A DNA stretch of 64,000 nucleotides, taken from positions 496,001 to 560,000 of the forward strand of contig NZ_RCSU01000001.1 in NCBI RefSeq assembly GCF_003991355.1, in the 5' to 3' direction. Below the pieces are notes generated by a model. That model ran no database searches. It was not told the DNA's origin and saw only the letters and a list, made by a program, of their open reading frames with translations. How positions within the stretch are numbered: position 1 is the first letter of the stretch; the number at the start of each line of letters is the position of its first letter. Positions 26,161-35,375 of this stretch are shown in pieces. Position numbers and translations under genes: made by a program. This DNA comes from Pseudoflavitalea rhizosphaerae (GTDB taxonomy: Bacteria > Bacteroidota > Bacteroidia > Chitinophagales > Chitinophagaceae).

Positions 26161-26587
26161 GTGTATAAATTACAGAATATTTATGAAGAGGATTGATGCA
26201 GTAAAAATTCTACAGCAAATTTCATGCACATCAATACTGCATGGATCAATAAATTATAAGTTCAATAATTGGGGTGTGACAGAAAAAAAATCGAATGTGC
26301 AAAAGACGTTCATAAATAGTAAGCGTAAAACAAGGGATATTCTGCCCGGAAAAGAGTTATATGATATGTACAACTCCTAGTTGAAAAATAGTACTTTTTA
26401 TGATAAAAACCAGCCAGGTCTTTAGCCCCGGGAACTTTTTCGTTTTCCCACAGGTGCCACATGCACCAACATACGCATTTGTCAACCGAATTGCGGCCTA
26501 CTATACATAACACCACCTTCCACTACATCCGCTCATTCCCTGCTTAGTTGTAGATAAAACGAATCACAAACTACAACTTCTTAAAAA
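26161..26587. other. Intergenic region between xth and the ECF sigma gene
   Basis: 427 nt, AT-rich, divergent. A plus-strand open frame of 73 codons (26159-26380) lacks any recognisable feature and is not called. No RNA gene, repeat or strong palindrome seen. Presumably carries promoters for both flanking genes. Confidence 0.55.
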
Positions 26588-27271
26588 ATGTCCAATACCA
26601 ATTCAGAAACAGGCCGTTTCAACAATCAGTTGCTCGTGGAGCTTTACAAAACCAGGTTCAGGGCCATCGCTTATAAAATGTCGGCTTATGAAGATATTGA
26701 AGGAGCGAAATTAATTGCGTCAGAAACCTTCCACACCATTTACGACAAGTGTGAAAAGGGAGAACTCATATTCAATACAATTGATGAAGGTTATGCATAC
26801 TGGCTTAAAAGTGCAACAAACAAAGCATATAATCAGTATGCCACTAAAACAGAAAGGCTGGGAAGCCCGCATCTTCTTTCGAAAGATGATCTGGACTTTG
26901 CCTCCACCGAGGATTTCAGGATCGTTGTGGAGGAACTGAAGAAAATGCTGCAGGGCCTGGACGAGAAATACAGGCTGGTATTGACTTACCGGTTCCTGGA
27001 GGGAATGAGAAGTAAAGAAATTGCTGAATTGATGGGTCTCTCTCCAGAAGTGGTCCGTCAACGTCAGTCAAGAGGGCTCAGGATGCTGCGTCAAAATCTG
27101 AAAGACAATCCCAACAGGCAACAGATGATGGGAGATTACCTGTATAAGCTGCTATTGTTATTGATTCTCCATCAGCAAGTAGAAATAAATCAGCCGGACC
27201 CTGTCACAAACAGGCCATTTTCCCTCTTTAGTAATATAGTTACAACTAGCAGGGAAAATGAACAAGTATGA
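26588..27271 (+). CDS. ECF-type sigma-70 factor
   Basis: 227 aa. Region 2 spans about 12-95 (LYKTRFRAIAYKMSAYEDIEGAK) but is divergent from the usual ECF consensus. Region 4 (about 115-180) is clear: LDEKYRLVLTYRFLEGMRSKE, IAELMGLSPEVVRQRQSRGLRML. A C-terminal extension of about 45 residues with a Leu-rich helix (LYKLLLLLILHQQV) follows. The gene overlaps the FecR start by 14 nt. Together with the downstream STN-domain receptor it forms a classic FecI-FecR-receptor cell-surface signalling unit. Confidence 0.88.
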   Translation: MSNTNSETGRFNNQLLVELYKTRFRAIAYKMSAYEDIEGAKLIASETFHTIYDKCEKGELIFNTIDEGYAYWLKSATNKAYNQYATKTERLGSPHLLSKDDLDFASTEDFRIVVEELKKMLQGLDEKYRLVLTYRFLEGMRSKEIAELMGLSPEVVRQRQSRGLRMLRQNLKDNPNRQQMMGDYLYKLLLLLILHQQVEINQPDPVTNRPFSLFSNIVTTSRENEQV

Positions 27272-28415
27272 ATTATTAAGAGAGATTTCCGTTAAGATCA
27301 TGTCCGGTATTCCGCTTACTCCAGGAGAGGAGCTGGAATGGGATAGCTGGAGAAGGCAGGAACATATCCGGCAGTACCTGGCATCGAGAGCGGCGGAAAG
27401 ATGGAAAATATTCAGTGAGATCGAGGTGGAACCATGGAATGAATTCAGTGAACGAATGGGCATAGTTGCTCATACAGAAAAAGTGAGGCCAGTCTTTGCC
27501 TGGCAGCAATGGTGCATTGCTGCCGCCATCATACTTTTTTGTTCTTTCATTGGCTGGTATCTTTTACATAACTGGCACAAGCAAACGCCGGCAACCATCA
27601 GTGAAAAAGCCATCATTCTGGTGCTTCCGGACCAAAGTTCAATAAACCTTGATGCCCGGAAACCATCCACATCTTTCGACCATGGTAATTTCAGGATCTG
27701 TTTTGACAGCGGACAGGTATGTTTCCGGAAAAGAAAAACAATCATTGCAGATACCGGTACATATAGAGTGATCACGCCTGCGGGGAAAACCTGCAGGATC
27801 TTATTGAGCGATAGCAGCCTGATCACGCTCAACAACAAGTCAGAATTGATTTTCTCTCCAATGTACGATTTTCGGAACAGGGATCTTGAATTGAAAGGAG
27901 AAGGGTTCTTTGATGTCAGGTCCAATCCCAACCTGTCATTCCAGGTCCGTGTACGCAATACCGTACATGAAGTATTAGGAACATCATTCCTGATCAGTGG
28001 TTTTGAAAATGATCCACTGATTACTACCACCCTTTATGCAGGCGGATTGAGAATCACTTCCGGGAAAAACCAGGTACTGTTAAAAGACAGTCAACAGGTA
28101 GTTATCGATCCTGTCAGGCATGTTATTCATCCGGTTGGTCTGCCTGATCTTGGGAATGCCAGCGCATGGCGTGGTGACTATTTCTCTAACCGGAAAACAA
28201 AGATCCTGTTGACTGACCTGTTCAGAAAGATCGAGCGCTGGTACGATATCAGGATCATTTACGACGACAATATCACCAACGAGTCTCTTACCATTGGGAG
28301 GATCAGCCGGAAGATGCCCGCAGACTCTGTGCTGAACCTGCTGAAAGGACCGGGTGCATTTGATTTCGTCAAAAAAGAAGACGGTTATCATATAAGATAT
28401 TCCCGGCAACCATAA
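27258..28415 (+). CDS. FecR-type anti-sigma factor
   Basis: 385 aa. Cytoplasmic sigma-binding N-terminus (about 1-80), one transmembrane helix WCIAAAIILFCSFIGWYLLH (about 87-106), then the periplasmic FecR domain (YRVITPAGKTCRILLSDSSL, FFDVRSNPNLSFQVRVR, EVLGTSFLISGF) and a C-terminal DUF4974/STN-like domain (about 310-380: LLTDLFRKIERWYDIRIIYD). It senses the state of the receptor and releases the sigma factor. The start overlaps the sigma gene by 14 nt, so their ratio is probably fixed by translational coupling. Confidence 0.93.
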   Translation: MNKYELLREISVKIMSGIPLTPGEELEWDSWRRQEHIRQYLASRAAERWKIFSEIEVEPWNEFSERMGIVAHTEKVRPVFAWQQWCIAAAIILFCSFIGWYLLHNWHKQTPATISEKAIILVLPDQSSINLDARKPSTSFDHGNFRICFDSGQVCFRKRKTIIADTGTYRVITPAGKTCRILLSDSSLITLNNKSELIFSPMYDFRNRDLELKGEGFFDVRSNPNLSFQVRVRNTVHEVLGTSFLISGFENDPLITTTLYAGGLRITSGKNQVLLKDSQQVVIDPVRHVIHPVGLPDLGNASAWRGDYFSNRKTKILLTDLFRKIERWYDIRIIYDDNITNESLTIGRISRKMPADSVLNLLKGPGAFDFVKKEDGYHIRYSRQP

Positions 28416-28591
28416 ACCTATCCTCTAAACATCCCCGAACTGTACAGGTTAAGGCAGTATGACAGATAACTTATCTGTGTCCCCTACTCAGTTCTTATGA
28501 TGTAATTAAGCTGACTTTATCCTTGAAAGGTGACTCTTTCAATGCACATTATTGTGCCATTATTAAACCTTAGTCGCTTATCACTATGATG

Positions 28592-28617
28592 CTGTCAGCT
28601 GCATTTGCAGCTGGCAG
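28592..28617. terminator. Hairpin between fecR and susC (attenuator or terminator)
   Basis: CTGTCAGCTGC and GCAGCTGGCAG form an 11-bp stem with one G-T wobble and a 4-nt loop, in the 271-nt gap before the receptor gene. It could separate regulator and receptor expression or attenuate read-through. No T run follows. Confidence 0.45.
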
Positions 28618-28686
28618 GCCAGTGGCTTCTTTCCAGAAACCAGTTGGAGCTTAGAAAAATCAGATTAATTCATCAACTTAACTGAC

Positions 28687-31600
28687 ATGAAATTACTGAC
28701 ACAGGGACCTTTCCTGTTAATGCTTCTTTTCGGTTATACAGGAGCGTTTGCCCAGCCACATAAATGGCCGGACACTTCTCAAACGATCACTGTAAAAAAG
28801 CAGGTCCGATTTGAAGAACTGATGGATAGGGTCCGCGCCCAAACGAATTTCGACCCCATCTACCCAAGGATCCCTGACGACACACTTTATTTTGAAACTG
28901 AACGAATCAGCATCGGTTATCTGATCCGGAAGGTTTGCGGAAAATTCAGCCTGGAAGTTGAATTCATGCCGCCATTCTATATGCAGTTCAGCAGGACCAG
29001 ACGCGATCCCGGAACAATCATCCTGGAAGGAAGCGTTGTAACAGAATCGGGAGAGCCGCTTCCGGGCGCCTCTGTTCAAAATCTTACAACCAAAACTGTG
29101 ATCGTTACAAGGAACGATGGTCTGTTCTCACTCAGTTCAGTTGGGAAATCAACCAGGTTCATGGTCAGCTGTGTGGGATACAGCCCGAAATTCTTCACGC
29201 CTGCATCATCAGAACATCGCACCATTGTATTGACTCGCGAATACACGGTGATGAACAGCATCAACAACAAAGCAACAGCACGTTCTATTTACAACAAAAA
29301 ACCGGGCGACTGGCGATCCGTAAAAGGCACACAGCTTCCGAGAACTTACAATGTATTGCAGGGTATGAAAGGACTGATGCCAGGCTTGCAGGTATCAAAC
29401 TCCAGTGGGTTTCCCAACAGTACACCGGATATACGTTTCCACGGGGATGTTGCCATAAGCAATGAACCAGGCAAAAGCAATCTGAGCAAGAATGATCCGC
29501 TTGTGCTGCTCAATGGCATTCCATTACCGGCAGGTGTTTTACCAATTGGACGCAATACTTCGGCAGCAGGTGATCCCACACTGGTCCATGAAGGCAATGG
29601 AATAAACATGCTTAGCCAGTTAAATTTAGAAGATATCGCAGAGATCATTGTACTGAGGGATGCTGCTGCGATTGCAGCTTATGGGCCACGTGCCGCCAAC
29701 GGCGCCATATTGATCAATACCAGGATCGCCAATGGCGCAGAAGATCCGCAGGTCACTTTCAAATATGCTGCAGGCCGGCACAGTACTTCGAAGACCCCTC
29801 ACATGCTGACCACCGAACAATACAGGTGGCTCCGCGAAACATACCTGGCCAATGGCGGCCCGCTTACAGACACTTTCAAAGCGCAGGAACTCAAACTCTG
29901 GAATCCTGACAGAAATATAAACTGGAGTGAAGAGGTACTGGGCAATACGGGTCAATCACAAAACCTCCACGTTTCCGTTTCAGGCGGCGACTCCATTCAA
30001 AAGGTCACGGCAGGTACCGGGTATTATGAACAGCAAAGCGTTCTCCCGGTGAAATTTCCCCTGACCAGGCTCACGCAATATCTAACGGGCATCTTCACAC
30101 CTGATAAAAGACTTACACTGAATATAAGTTTCAATGCTGCTACCAGCCGGGATGAACTTCCCTTCAACAATCCTATGTCCCTGATCAGACTGGCCCCGAA
30201 TGCGCCATATCCCTTTAAGGGCAATCAACTTGTTTTTGAAGAGAACAACCTGCCTTTCATTAATCCATATGGCGCTTTTAAAAACACATACATTGCTCAT
30301 ACCTCCTCTGCCCAGCTAAGCAGCTCCCTGGATTATATTCTATCACCCGTGTTTAATTTTCAACTGACTGCAGGTGCTCATCAAACGATCATTAATGAAA
30401 GGAACCAATATCCTATTGCCGCTCAACCTAACCTGATCGATTCCTCTTATTTCGAAAAATCAACTACTGCATACAATTCTGCGATCATCGAACCGCAGTT
30501 GCATTTTCACAAGAGAGATTCCCTTCGTCATTTCCGGATAAATAACTGGACTGGAATAACCCTGCAATCAAAATCCGTTCATTGGTCCGAGTACCAATCC
30601 ACCAAATTCGCCAGCGATGCGGCTATGAGAAGTGATCTTACCAATCAACAGGGAATCACTAACAGGGGAAATGGCAAACAGCAAATAACAGGTTTGTATA
30701 ACCGTAGTTATATGAACTTTAACAACAATCATGCTTTTTCGCTTTCCGGCAGACTGGACGAAAGCAGGATCAATGGCATTGGAAAACCTTTGTTCAGCTG
30801 GTCAATGGGCTACGACTTGTATTTCGCACAGAAGGGAAAAGAAAGACCCAGGATGATCAGGGGAGGAAATCTGAAATTTTCTATTGGCAAGGTGGCGGCA
30901 GACGGATCGCAGAATTATGGATATGTGAACAGAAAGGATAGTACCGGCAGACCAGAGTCGCCGGACAGAGCCACCAATATCAACAGACAAGTAACACTAA
31001 TATCACAATTAGGACTCCAGCTGAATATTTTGGATTGGCTGTCTGTGGCAGGTACTTATTTTCACAACAGAACCTCATCCGGTTTATCAACAACCAGGTA
31101 TTCGGAAAATGACAGCCTTTTTGCCAATAGACATGCTGTAATAGTAAGGAACAGCGGATTGGAACTGGAGTTGCAGGCTGAGATACTGGAAAGTAGCAGA
31201 AAATTTTGGAATGCGAGACTCTTCATAACCATCCCCAGAAACAAATTGCTCAAATTTACAGATATACAAAATTCAGACTTTAATCAATTACTCAATGAAG
31301 GTGAAGCCATCTCATCCATACTGGGATATAAAGTCTATAGTATTGATCCTGCCAACAACCAATACGTTTATGTTGATGTAAACAAAGATGGAATTATGAG
31401 TTACCCGGAAGATGCTACGATAGTCAGTTTTAATCAGCCTAAATGGTTTGCAAGCCTGATCAACAATATAAAGTTGAATGATTTTGGTCTGGACCTGGTT
31501 TTGGAAGCAAGATCACAAACTCTGTTGAATCCGGTTTTTACTTCATTCGAAAACACCTCTCCGGGTCGATTCCCTGCAGGTGGCCTGGCTAATCATTCGC

Positions 31601-31914
31601 AGGCATTAATGGCCCCATCTGTAGTAAAGTTTTTTGGGAATAGCCCTTCAGCTAGGAAGTTGATCAATGATGTAAAGAGAAGCGACCTTATGTATGGACA
31701 GGCAACCTATATAAATCTAAGCGCACTGAAAATTAGTTACAGGATACCAGTTCACAAAATGCCAAAATTGATACTCACTTCGGCAACTGTTTATTGTGAA
31801 GTACAAAATGCATTTACCTGCAGCAAATACAAATTTGCAGATCCGTTGATTGCAAGTCCCAATGCCATGCCATCGCTTAGATCGATCATTTTCGGAGTTC
31901 ATTTCACGCCATGA
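28687..31914 (+). CDS. SusC-like TonB receptor with STN domain, no SusD partner
   Basis: 1075 aa. Signal peptide MKLLTQGPFLLMLLFGYTGAFA. STN signalling domain about 35-100 (VRFEELMDRVRAQTNFDPIY; ISIGYLIRKVCGKFSLEVEF). Carboxypeptidase-regulatory-like domain about 115-195 (LEGSVVTESGEPLPGASVQN). The plug has LPRTYNVLQGMKGLMPGLQVS and the degenerate SusC signature DAAAIAAYGPRAANGAILINT. The barrel follows, with a C-terminal FGVHFTP instead of the usual terminal Phe. The next gene is on the opposite strand, so no SusD is encoded here. The STN domain pairs it with the FecR and sigma factor upstream. Ligand unknown; it may work with a SusD encoded elsewhere. Confidence 0.9.
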   Translation: MKLLTQGPFLLMLLFGYTGAFAQPHKWPDTSQTITVKKQVRFEELMDRVRAQTNFDPIYPRIPDDTLYFETERISIGYLIRKVCGKFSLEVEFMPPFYMQFSRTRRDPGTIILEGSVVTESGEPLPGASVQNLTTKTVIVTRNDGLFSLSSVGKSTRFMVSCVGYSPKFFTPASSEHRTIVLTREYTVMNSINNKATARSIYNKKPGDWRSVKGTQLPRTYNVLQGMKGLMPGLQVSNSSGFPNSTPDIRFHGDVAISNEPGKSNLSKNDPLVLLNGIPLPAGVLPIGRNTSAAGDPTLVHEGNGINMLSQLNLEDIAEIIVLRDAAAIAAYGPRAANGAILINTRIANGAEDPQVTFKYAAGRHSTSKTPHMLTTEQYRWLRETYLANGGPLTDTFKAQELKLWNPDRNINWSEEVLGNTGQSQNLHVSVSGGDSIQKVTAGTGYYEQQSVLPVKFPLTRLTQYLTGIFTPDKRLTLNISFNAATSRDELPFNNPMSLIRLAPNAPYPFKGNQLVFEENNLPFINPYGAFKNTYIAHTSSAQLSSSLDYILSPVFNFQLTAGAHQTIINERNQYPIAAQPNLIDSSYFEKSTTAYNSAIIEPQLHFHKRDSLRHFRINNWTGITLQSKSVHWSEYQSTKFASDAAMRSDLTNQQGITNRGNGKQQITGLYNRSYMNFNNNHAFSLSGRLDESRINGIGKPLFSWSMGYDLYFAQKGKERPRMIRGGNLKFSIGKVAADGSQNYGYVNRKDSTGRPESPDRATNINRQVTLISQLGLQLNILDWLSVAGTYFHNRTSSGLSTTRYSENDSLFANRHAVIVRNSGLELELQAEILESSRKFWNARLFITIPRNKLLKFTDIQNSDFNQLLNEGEAISSILGYKVYSIDPANNQYVYVDVNKDGIMSYPEDATIVSFNQPKWFASLINNIKLNDFGLDLVLEARSQTLLNPVFTSFENTSPGRFPAGGLANHSQALMAPSVVKFFGNSPSARKLINDVKRSDLMYGQATYINLSALKISYRIPVHKMPKLILTSATVYCEVQNAFTCSKYKFADPLIASPNAMPSLRSIIFGVHFTP

Positions 31915-31924
31915 TCAACGAATA

Positions 31925-32233
31925 TCAATACATATTACTATAGATGACTGTTGTAACCAGGGGATTGAAATACCCCCACTCATATTCTAACATACCTCCA
32001 CCTCCGCCAGTTGAACTAAAGTTATAGCCAGGGTGCGCAAGTCGCAGCCTCGCCAACTCATCTGCCAATGACCTCACAGAACCTACCGGGATTGTATAGT
32101 CCCAGTCATAATACCAGGTATAATTCACCAAAGCTTGCTGCTTCTGTTCAAATGCAATATCTCCAGCTTCAATTTTGTTATGCGTGAACAGACAGGCCAT
32201 CATTAGAACAATAGCCAGGGATAAAGTTCTCAT
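31925..32233 (-). CDS. Small secreted Gly/Tyr-rich protein
   Basis: 102 aa. Signal peptide MRTLSLAIVLMMACLFTHNKIEA. The mature part of about 79 residues is rich in Tyr/Trp (YTWYYDWDY) and has a poly-Gly stretch (STGGGGGMLEYEWGYF). It converges on the orphan susC with 10 nt between stops. It matches no family I recognise. Coding is supported by the signal peptide and by lack of any competing frame. It might be an envelope peptide associated with the receptor, but only proximity suggests this. Confidence 0.55.
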   Translation of the reverse strand: MRTLSLAIVLMMACLFTHNKIEAGDIAFEQKQQALVNYTWYYDWDYTIPVGSVRSLADELARLRLAHPGYNFSSTGGGGGMLEYEWGYFNPLVTTVIYSNMY

Positions 32234-32370
32234 GGTGTATTTTTTAAAATTATGAAGATTATGATATCAGCAAGAATAATGGGTACAATAGATTTCCTGG
32301 AGTTGCCGGATTGGAGATGGATTATTTTATAAAGACACGGCAATTCGTTTAAAAGACACCTGGCCAGAAT

Positions 32371-32404
32371 AAAAAACGGCAGAAATCTCTTCTGCCGTTT
32401 TTTA
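32371..32404. terminator. Strong bidirectional terminator
   Basis: AAAAAACGGCAGAA (32371-32384) and TTCTGCCGTTTTTT (32391-32404) are a perfect 14-bp inverted repeat with a 6-nt loop. On both strands the stem is followed by a T run. It ends the minus-strand SDR gene (stop at 32407). Confidence 0.9.
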
Positions 32405-32406
32405 TT

Positions 32407-33285
32407 CTATCCTGTTGTCGGATGGAACTCATATTGCAGTCCTCTGATAAAGTCCCGCAGCTGCAGGGGCGGGCGCCCTAATATTTTTTCGAGATCATTA
32501 CTGGTATGGGATAATTCACCTGAGCTGATGCCAGAAGCCATGCTGCAGAGCAATGCTGCCAGATCAGCATCGATGGGTAATGATTGTAAAACCGCGCTGT
32601 ACTCTTCTTCAGAGATACTGATATACCGGCAACAAAGCCGCTTCTCCTGCCGAAGCATTTCGCAAACATCATAGAACGACCAGGCTCCTGAACCGGTGAT
32701 CTCATAGATCCTGTTCCTGTCGCTTCCACTGGTGATCAGTATCGCCAGCGCTTCAGCAATATCGTTCCTCGATACAAAACTCACACGCGCGTATCTGGCC
32801 GGATAACAGATATCACCTCCTTCAAACACTTCCCCGGCCAGTTGCAGGATCAGCTCCATATACAAACCATTCCTCAGGAACGTGTACTGCATTCCGGATT
32901 CCCTGATGGCAGCTTCTGTTGCAGCAGCCTGTCGCGAGCAGGTAAAGTCCGCTGTTGCATCGGCCTGCAGACTACTGGTATAGAAAATATGCTGCACGCC
33001 TGCCCTCTTTGCAGCTTCCACAACATTCAGTTCCTGTCTCACACCTGCATCGCCGGTGCTGGTGGCGGATATCTGTAACAGTGTATGTATACCGTTGAAA
33101 GCAGCTTCCAGCTTATCCGGCTCTTCATAATCGGCCTGGCGTACCTGCACAAGGTTGTTCCACAAACCATGAGCAGATGGAGGGTTCCGTACAACGGCTA
33201 CAAGCCGGGACGGAGAGATCTTATCTAGCAGATAGTCAATGGTGGCCCTCCCCAACTGTCCGTTTGCTCCTGTAATGGCTATCAT
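32407..33285 (-). CDS. NmrA/QOR2-like NAD(P)H-binding SDR protein
   Basis: 292 aa. Atypical short-chain dehydrogenase fold. The nucleotide motif is ITGANGQLGRATIDYLL (GxxGxxG at 6-12) and an Arg-containing strand 2 end (VVRNP) favours NADPH. HIFYTSSLQAD is the strand 5 region without a canonical YxxxK. TEAAIRESGMQYTFLRNGLY and RVSFVSRNDIAEAL are typical of QorB/YtfG-type quinone oxidoreductases and NmrA-like sensors. Whether it is an enzyme or a redox sensor is not decidable here. It lies 61 nt after the AraC gene on the same strand, probably in one operon with it. Confidence 0.87.
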   Translation of the reverse strand: MIAITGANGQLGRATIDYLLDKISPSRLVAVVRNPPSAHGLWNNLVQVRQADYEEPDKLEAAFNGIHTLLQISATSTGDAGVRQELNVVEAAKRAGVQHIFYTSSLQADATADFTCSRQAAATEAAIRESGMQYTFLRNGLYMELILQLAGEVFEGGDICYPARYARVSFVSRNDIAEALAILITSGSDRNRIYEITGSGAWSFYDVCEMLRQEKRLCCRYISISEEEYSAVLQSLPIDADLAALLCSMASGISSGELSHTSNDLEKILGRPPLQLRDFIRGLQYEFHPTTG

Positions 33286-33346
33286 TTTTTTTAACGCAAA
33301 ACTACCGGCGGGGAAAGCAGCAAAATAGAATAAAACCGACAGCTGC

Positions 33347-34150
33347 TCAGATTTTCCACTCCGGGTAATTTTCCACTACCTCAGTGGCCCTCTTCAACCA
33401 GGCATTAGGCGTAACGCCGGCAAATTCGCGGAACTCACGGATAAAATGGCTCTGGTCCGCATATCCATATCCGTAAGAAATGTCGGATAATTTATCATAG
33501 CCGTTATTGCGCAGGGAGGTAAGTGATGCCTGGAAGCGGCAAACACGCGCAAAGAGTTTGGGAGACATACCGATATTGGCCCGGAACAGGCGTTCCAGCG
33601 ATCTTTCAGACAAGTTCAGTTCTTCCTGCAACAACTTCAGCAGGTTGGTGCCGGGGTCCATCAGGAGTTGCACGGATGCGTAAGCCGCCGCCCGGCTGCT
33701 TTTATAGGGATTGCTCCTGATCCTGCGCAGCAGGTATTCACAGAGCAATTGAATGCAGTGATCGTTATCAGCGCTGTTCAGCAATAGTTCGGATACCCGG
33801 TCCCGTTGCAGCAGGTCAGCATCTACATACTTATTGGTAATATCGATGGAGTCGATGCCGAAAACGGATTTCACCGCATCCGGCTGCAATACCACCCCGA
33901 TATTCCTGAAATTACCCACGCTGGTATTGTAATCATTCCGGGTGGATTGCCCGTAAAGAAAGAAAAAGGGAAAGCGGTTGTCATTCACATCGTAGAAGCT
34001 GCGTGAAAACTGCAACACCAGTCCGGGTGCTCCATCAGCCACTATCTTGTAGGTTTTGACGGAACCATCTTCTTCACTGGAATCAAATACCCAGAAATAC
34101 CGGACATATGGTTCGAGTTCAGGAGGCGGCGCTATCTGATAATAATTCAT
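33347..34150 (-). CDS. AraC-family transcriptional regulator
   Basis: 267 aa. The N-terminal half (about 1-150) is of the kind found in single-component Bacteroidota AraC proteins (PPELEPYVRYFWVFDSS near the start, cupin-like in pattern; ADGAPGLVLQFSRS). The C-terminal half has the two helix-turn-helix segments: LLKLLQEELNLSERSLERLF and SDISYGYGYADQSHFIREF, ending FAGVTPNAWLK. It is 7 nt after DUF2147 and 61 nt before the SDR gene, so it may regulate this small operon. Effector unknown. Confidence 0.92.
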   Translation of the reverse strand: MNYYQIAPPPELEPYVRYFWVFDSSEEDGSVKTYKIVADGAPGLVLQFSRSFYDVNDNRFPFFFLYGQSTRNDYNTSVGNFRNIGVVLQPDAVKSVFGIDSIDITNKYVDADLLQRDRVSELLLNSADNDHCIQLLCEYLLRRIRSNPYKSSRAAAYASVQLLMDPGTNLLKLLQEELNLSERSLERLFRANIGMSPKLFARVCRFQASLTSLRNNGYDKLSDISYGYGYADQSHFIREFREFAGVTPNAWLKRATEVVENYPEWKI

Positions 34151-34157
34151 ACCGGTA

Positions 34158-34592
34158 TTATTTCGAGCGGGTCCAGACGGTTGTTCTGCCGAACATGGAA
34201 ATGCCTACATATCCGCGGATATTGAGTTTATCTCCATTTAAGGTCATTTTGCAACTATAGGTCTTCCCACTTTTTGGATCGTATATTTTTCCATCAGTAT
34301 AAACACCATCATCATAAATAAAGTTGGTGAGGATCACAAGATCTTTCAGATTTCTTGCCCTGAGGTCCGGATTGGGGTTCTTTTCGTCCTTCCGGGGAGT
34401 TTTCCCATCCTCCATATACATCCTGGCGGACCAGATAAGTTTCCCGAAGTATTTATTTCCTGTTTTATAGATTTCTATTTTTCCATCTTTCTCTTCACTG
34501 AGCCATTGTCCCAGCGCTTCGTTGGCCTGCTGGCTCCGGGCGGCCAGGGAAGTGAATGCAGTGAATAAGGAGAGCAATATGAGTTGTTTCAT
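34158..34592 (-). CDS. DUF2147 secreted protein
   Basis: 144 aa. Signal peptide MKQLILLSLFTAFTSLAARS. The mature beta-barrel-like domain shows the DUF2147 pattern: ALGQWLSEEKDGKIEIYKTG, YFGKLIWSARMYMEDGK, DEKNPNPDLRARNLKDLVIL, KIYDPKSGKTYSCKMTLNGD, LNIRGYVGISMFGRTTVWTR. Periplasmic or secreted in many bacteria; function not established. First gene of a minus-strand group with AraC and the SDR gene. Confidence 0.93.
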   Translation of the reverse strand: MKQLILLSLFTAFTSLAARSQQANEALGQWLSEEKDGKIEIYKTGNKYFGKLIWSARMYMEDGKTPRKDEKNPNPDLRARNLKDLVILTNFIYDDGVYTDGKIYDPKSGKTYSCKMTLNGDKLNIRGYVGISMFGRTTVWTRSK

Positions 34593-34786
34593 ACACGGAC
34601 CATTTAGTTAGTAATTTACTGAAATAGGTGTAAACCGACTTCAGTAATTACTGCCACTGCTATTCTGACCGGCAACTACGGTCCAATACCGGAAAACGAC
34701 CAATGAACAACAATAAACCTCCTTCCGTGCAGCAATTGCATAGGCATCATACTACCCCAATATACTTTTGAAACAAAATTGAGTTT

Positions 34787-35368
34787 ATGAAGAGAAGTTT
34801 TTCATTCCTGTTACTTATAATGGGAATTTGTTTCATCGCATGCTCCTGTTCAAAGGACAAAGACAAAGAGGAAGGCAATTACGGCAATCATCCCCGCACT
34901 ACCATTCCTGACGATCTCGTTGGTTACTGGCTCGCCGGTTCCACTTCCATCGGAAATTTCTGGGGATATGATGGCAGCTACCAGGGCGCCGCATTTGAAC
35001 TGGCCAACGGTTATATGCTGTTCAAGGATGGACGCGCACGCGAATACTTCTATTACACCAACACCAGTTATGGATGCAGAAGCCAGGTACTGGGATACAA
35101 GGAAGGAACAGTGGAAATTGATGTAGCTAACCAAACATTCAAATTCTATCCCAACAGTGGCAATTACAGGAATTACTCAAGCTGTAACAGTTCAGGTAAT
35201 GGTAAAACGAAAACTTATGGAAAAGAAGAATTGTACCCGGCCGTGAAAACATTTTATGAAGAAGTGGAATTCAGGAAAGAAAATGGAAAGGTCAAATCCT
35301 GGCATATTCATTATGATGACGGGTCTTCGCTGGATTTTGTAAAGACTCAGGAGCCAAAGAAACAATAG
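34787..35368 (+). CDS. Lipoprotein of unknown function
   Basis: 193 aa. The lipoprotein signal MKRSFSFLLLIMGICFIACSC has Cys at 19 and 21; the second fits best before SKDKDKEE. The acidic residues after the Cys suggest surface export. The mature part (LVGYWLAGSTSIGNFWGYDG; YMLFKDGRAREYFYYTN; VEFRKENGKVKSWHIHYDDG) reads like a lipocalin-like beta-barrel. I cannot name the family. Standalone: the hairpin element and the helicase gene follow. Confidence 0.78.
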   Translation: MKRSFSFLLLIMGICFIACSCSKDKDKEEGNYGNHPRTTIPDDLVGYWLAGSTSIGNFWGYDGSYQGAAFELANGYMLFKDGRAREYFYYTNTSYGCRSQVLGYKEGTVEIDVANQTFKFYPNSGNYRNYSSCNSSGNGKTKTYGKEELYPAVKTFYEEVEFRKENGKVKSWHIHYDDGSSLDFVKTQEPKKQ

Positions 35369-35375
35369 CAGGTTG

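Noticed and set aside
26159-26380. 73-codon plus-strand frame upstream of the sigma gene
   Set aside because: No recognisable motif or signal, Lys/Ile/Asn-rich composition expected of AT-rich intergenic DNA, and it overlaps the xth start region.
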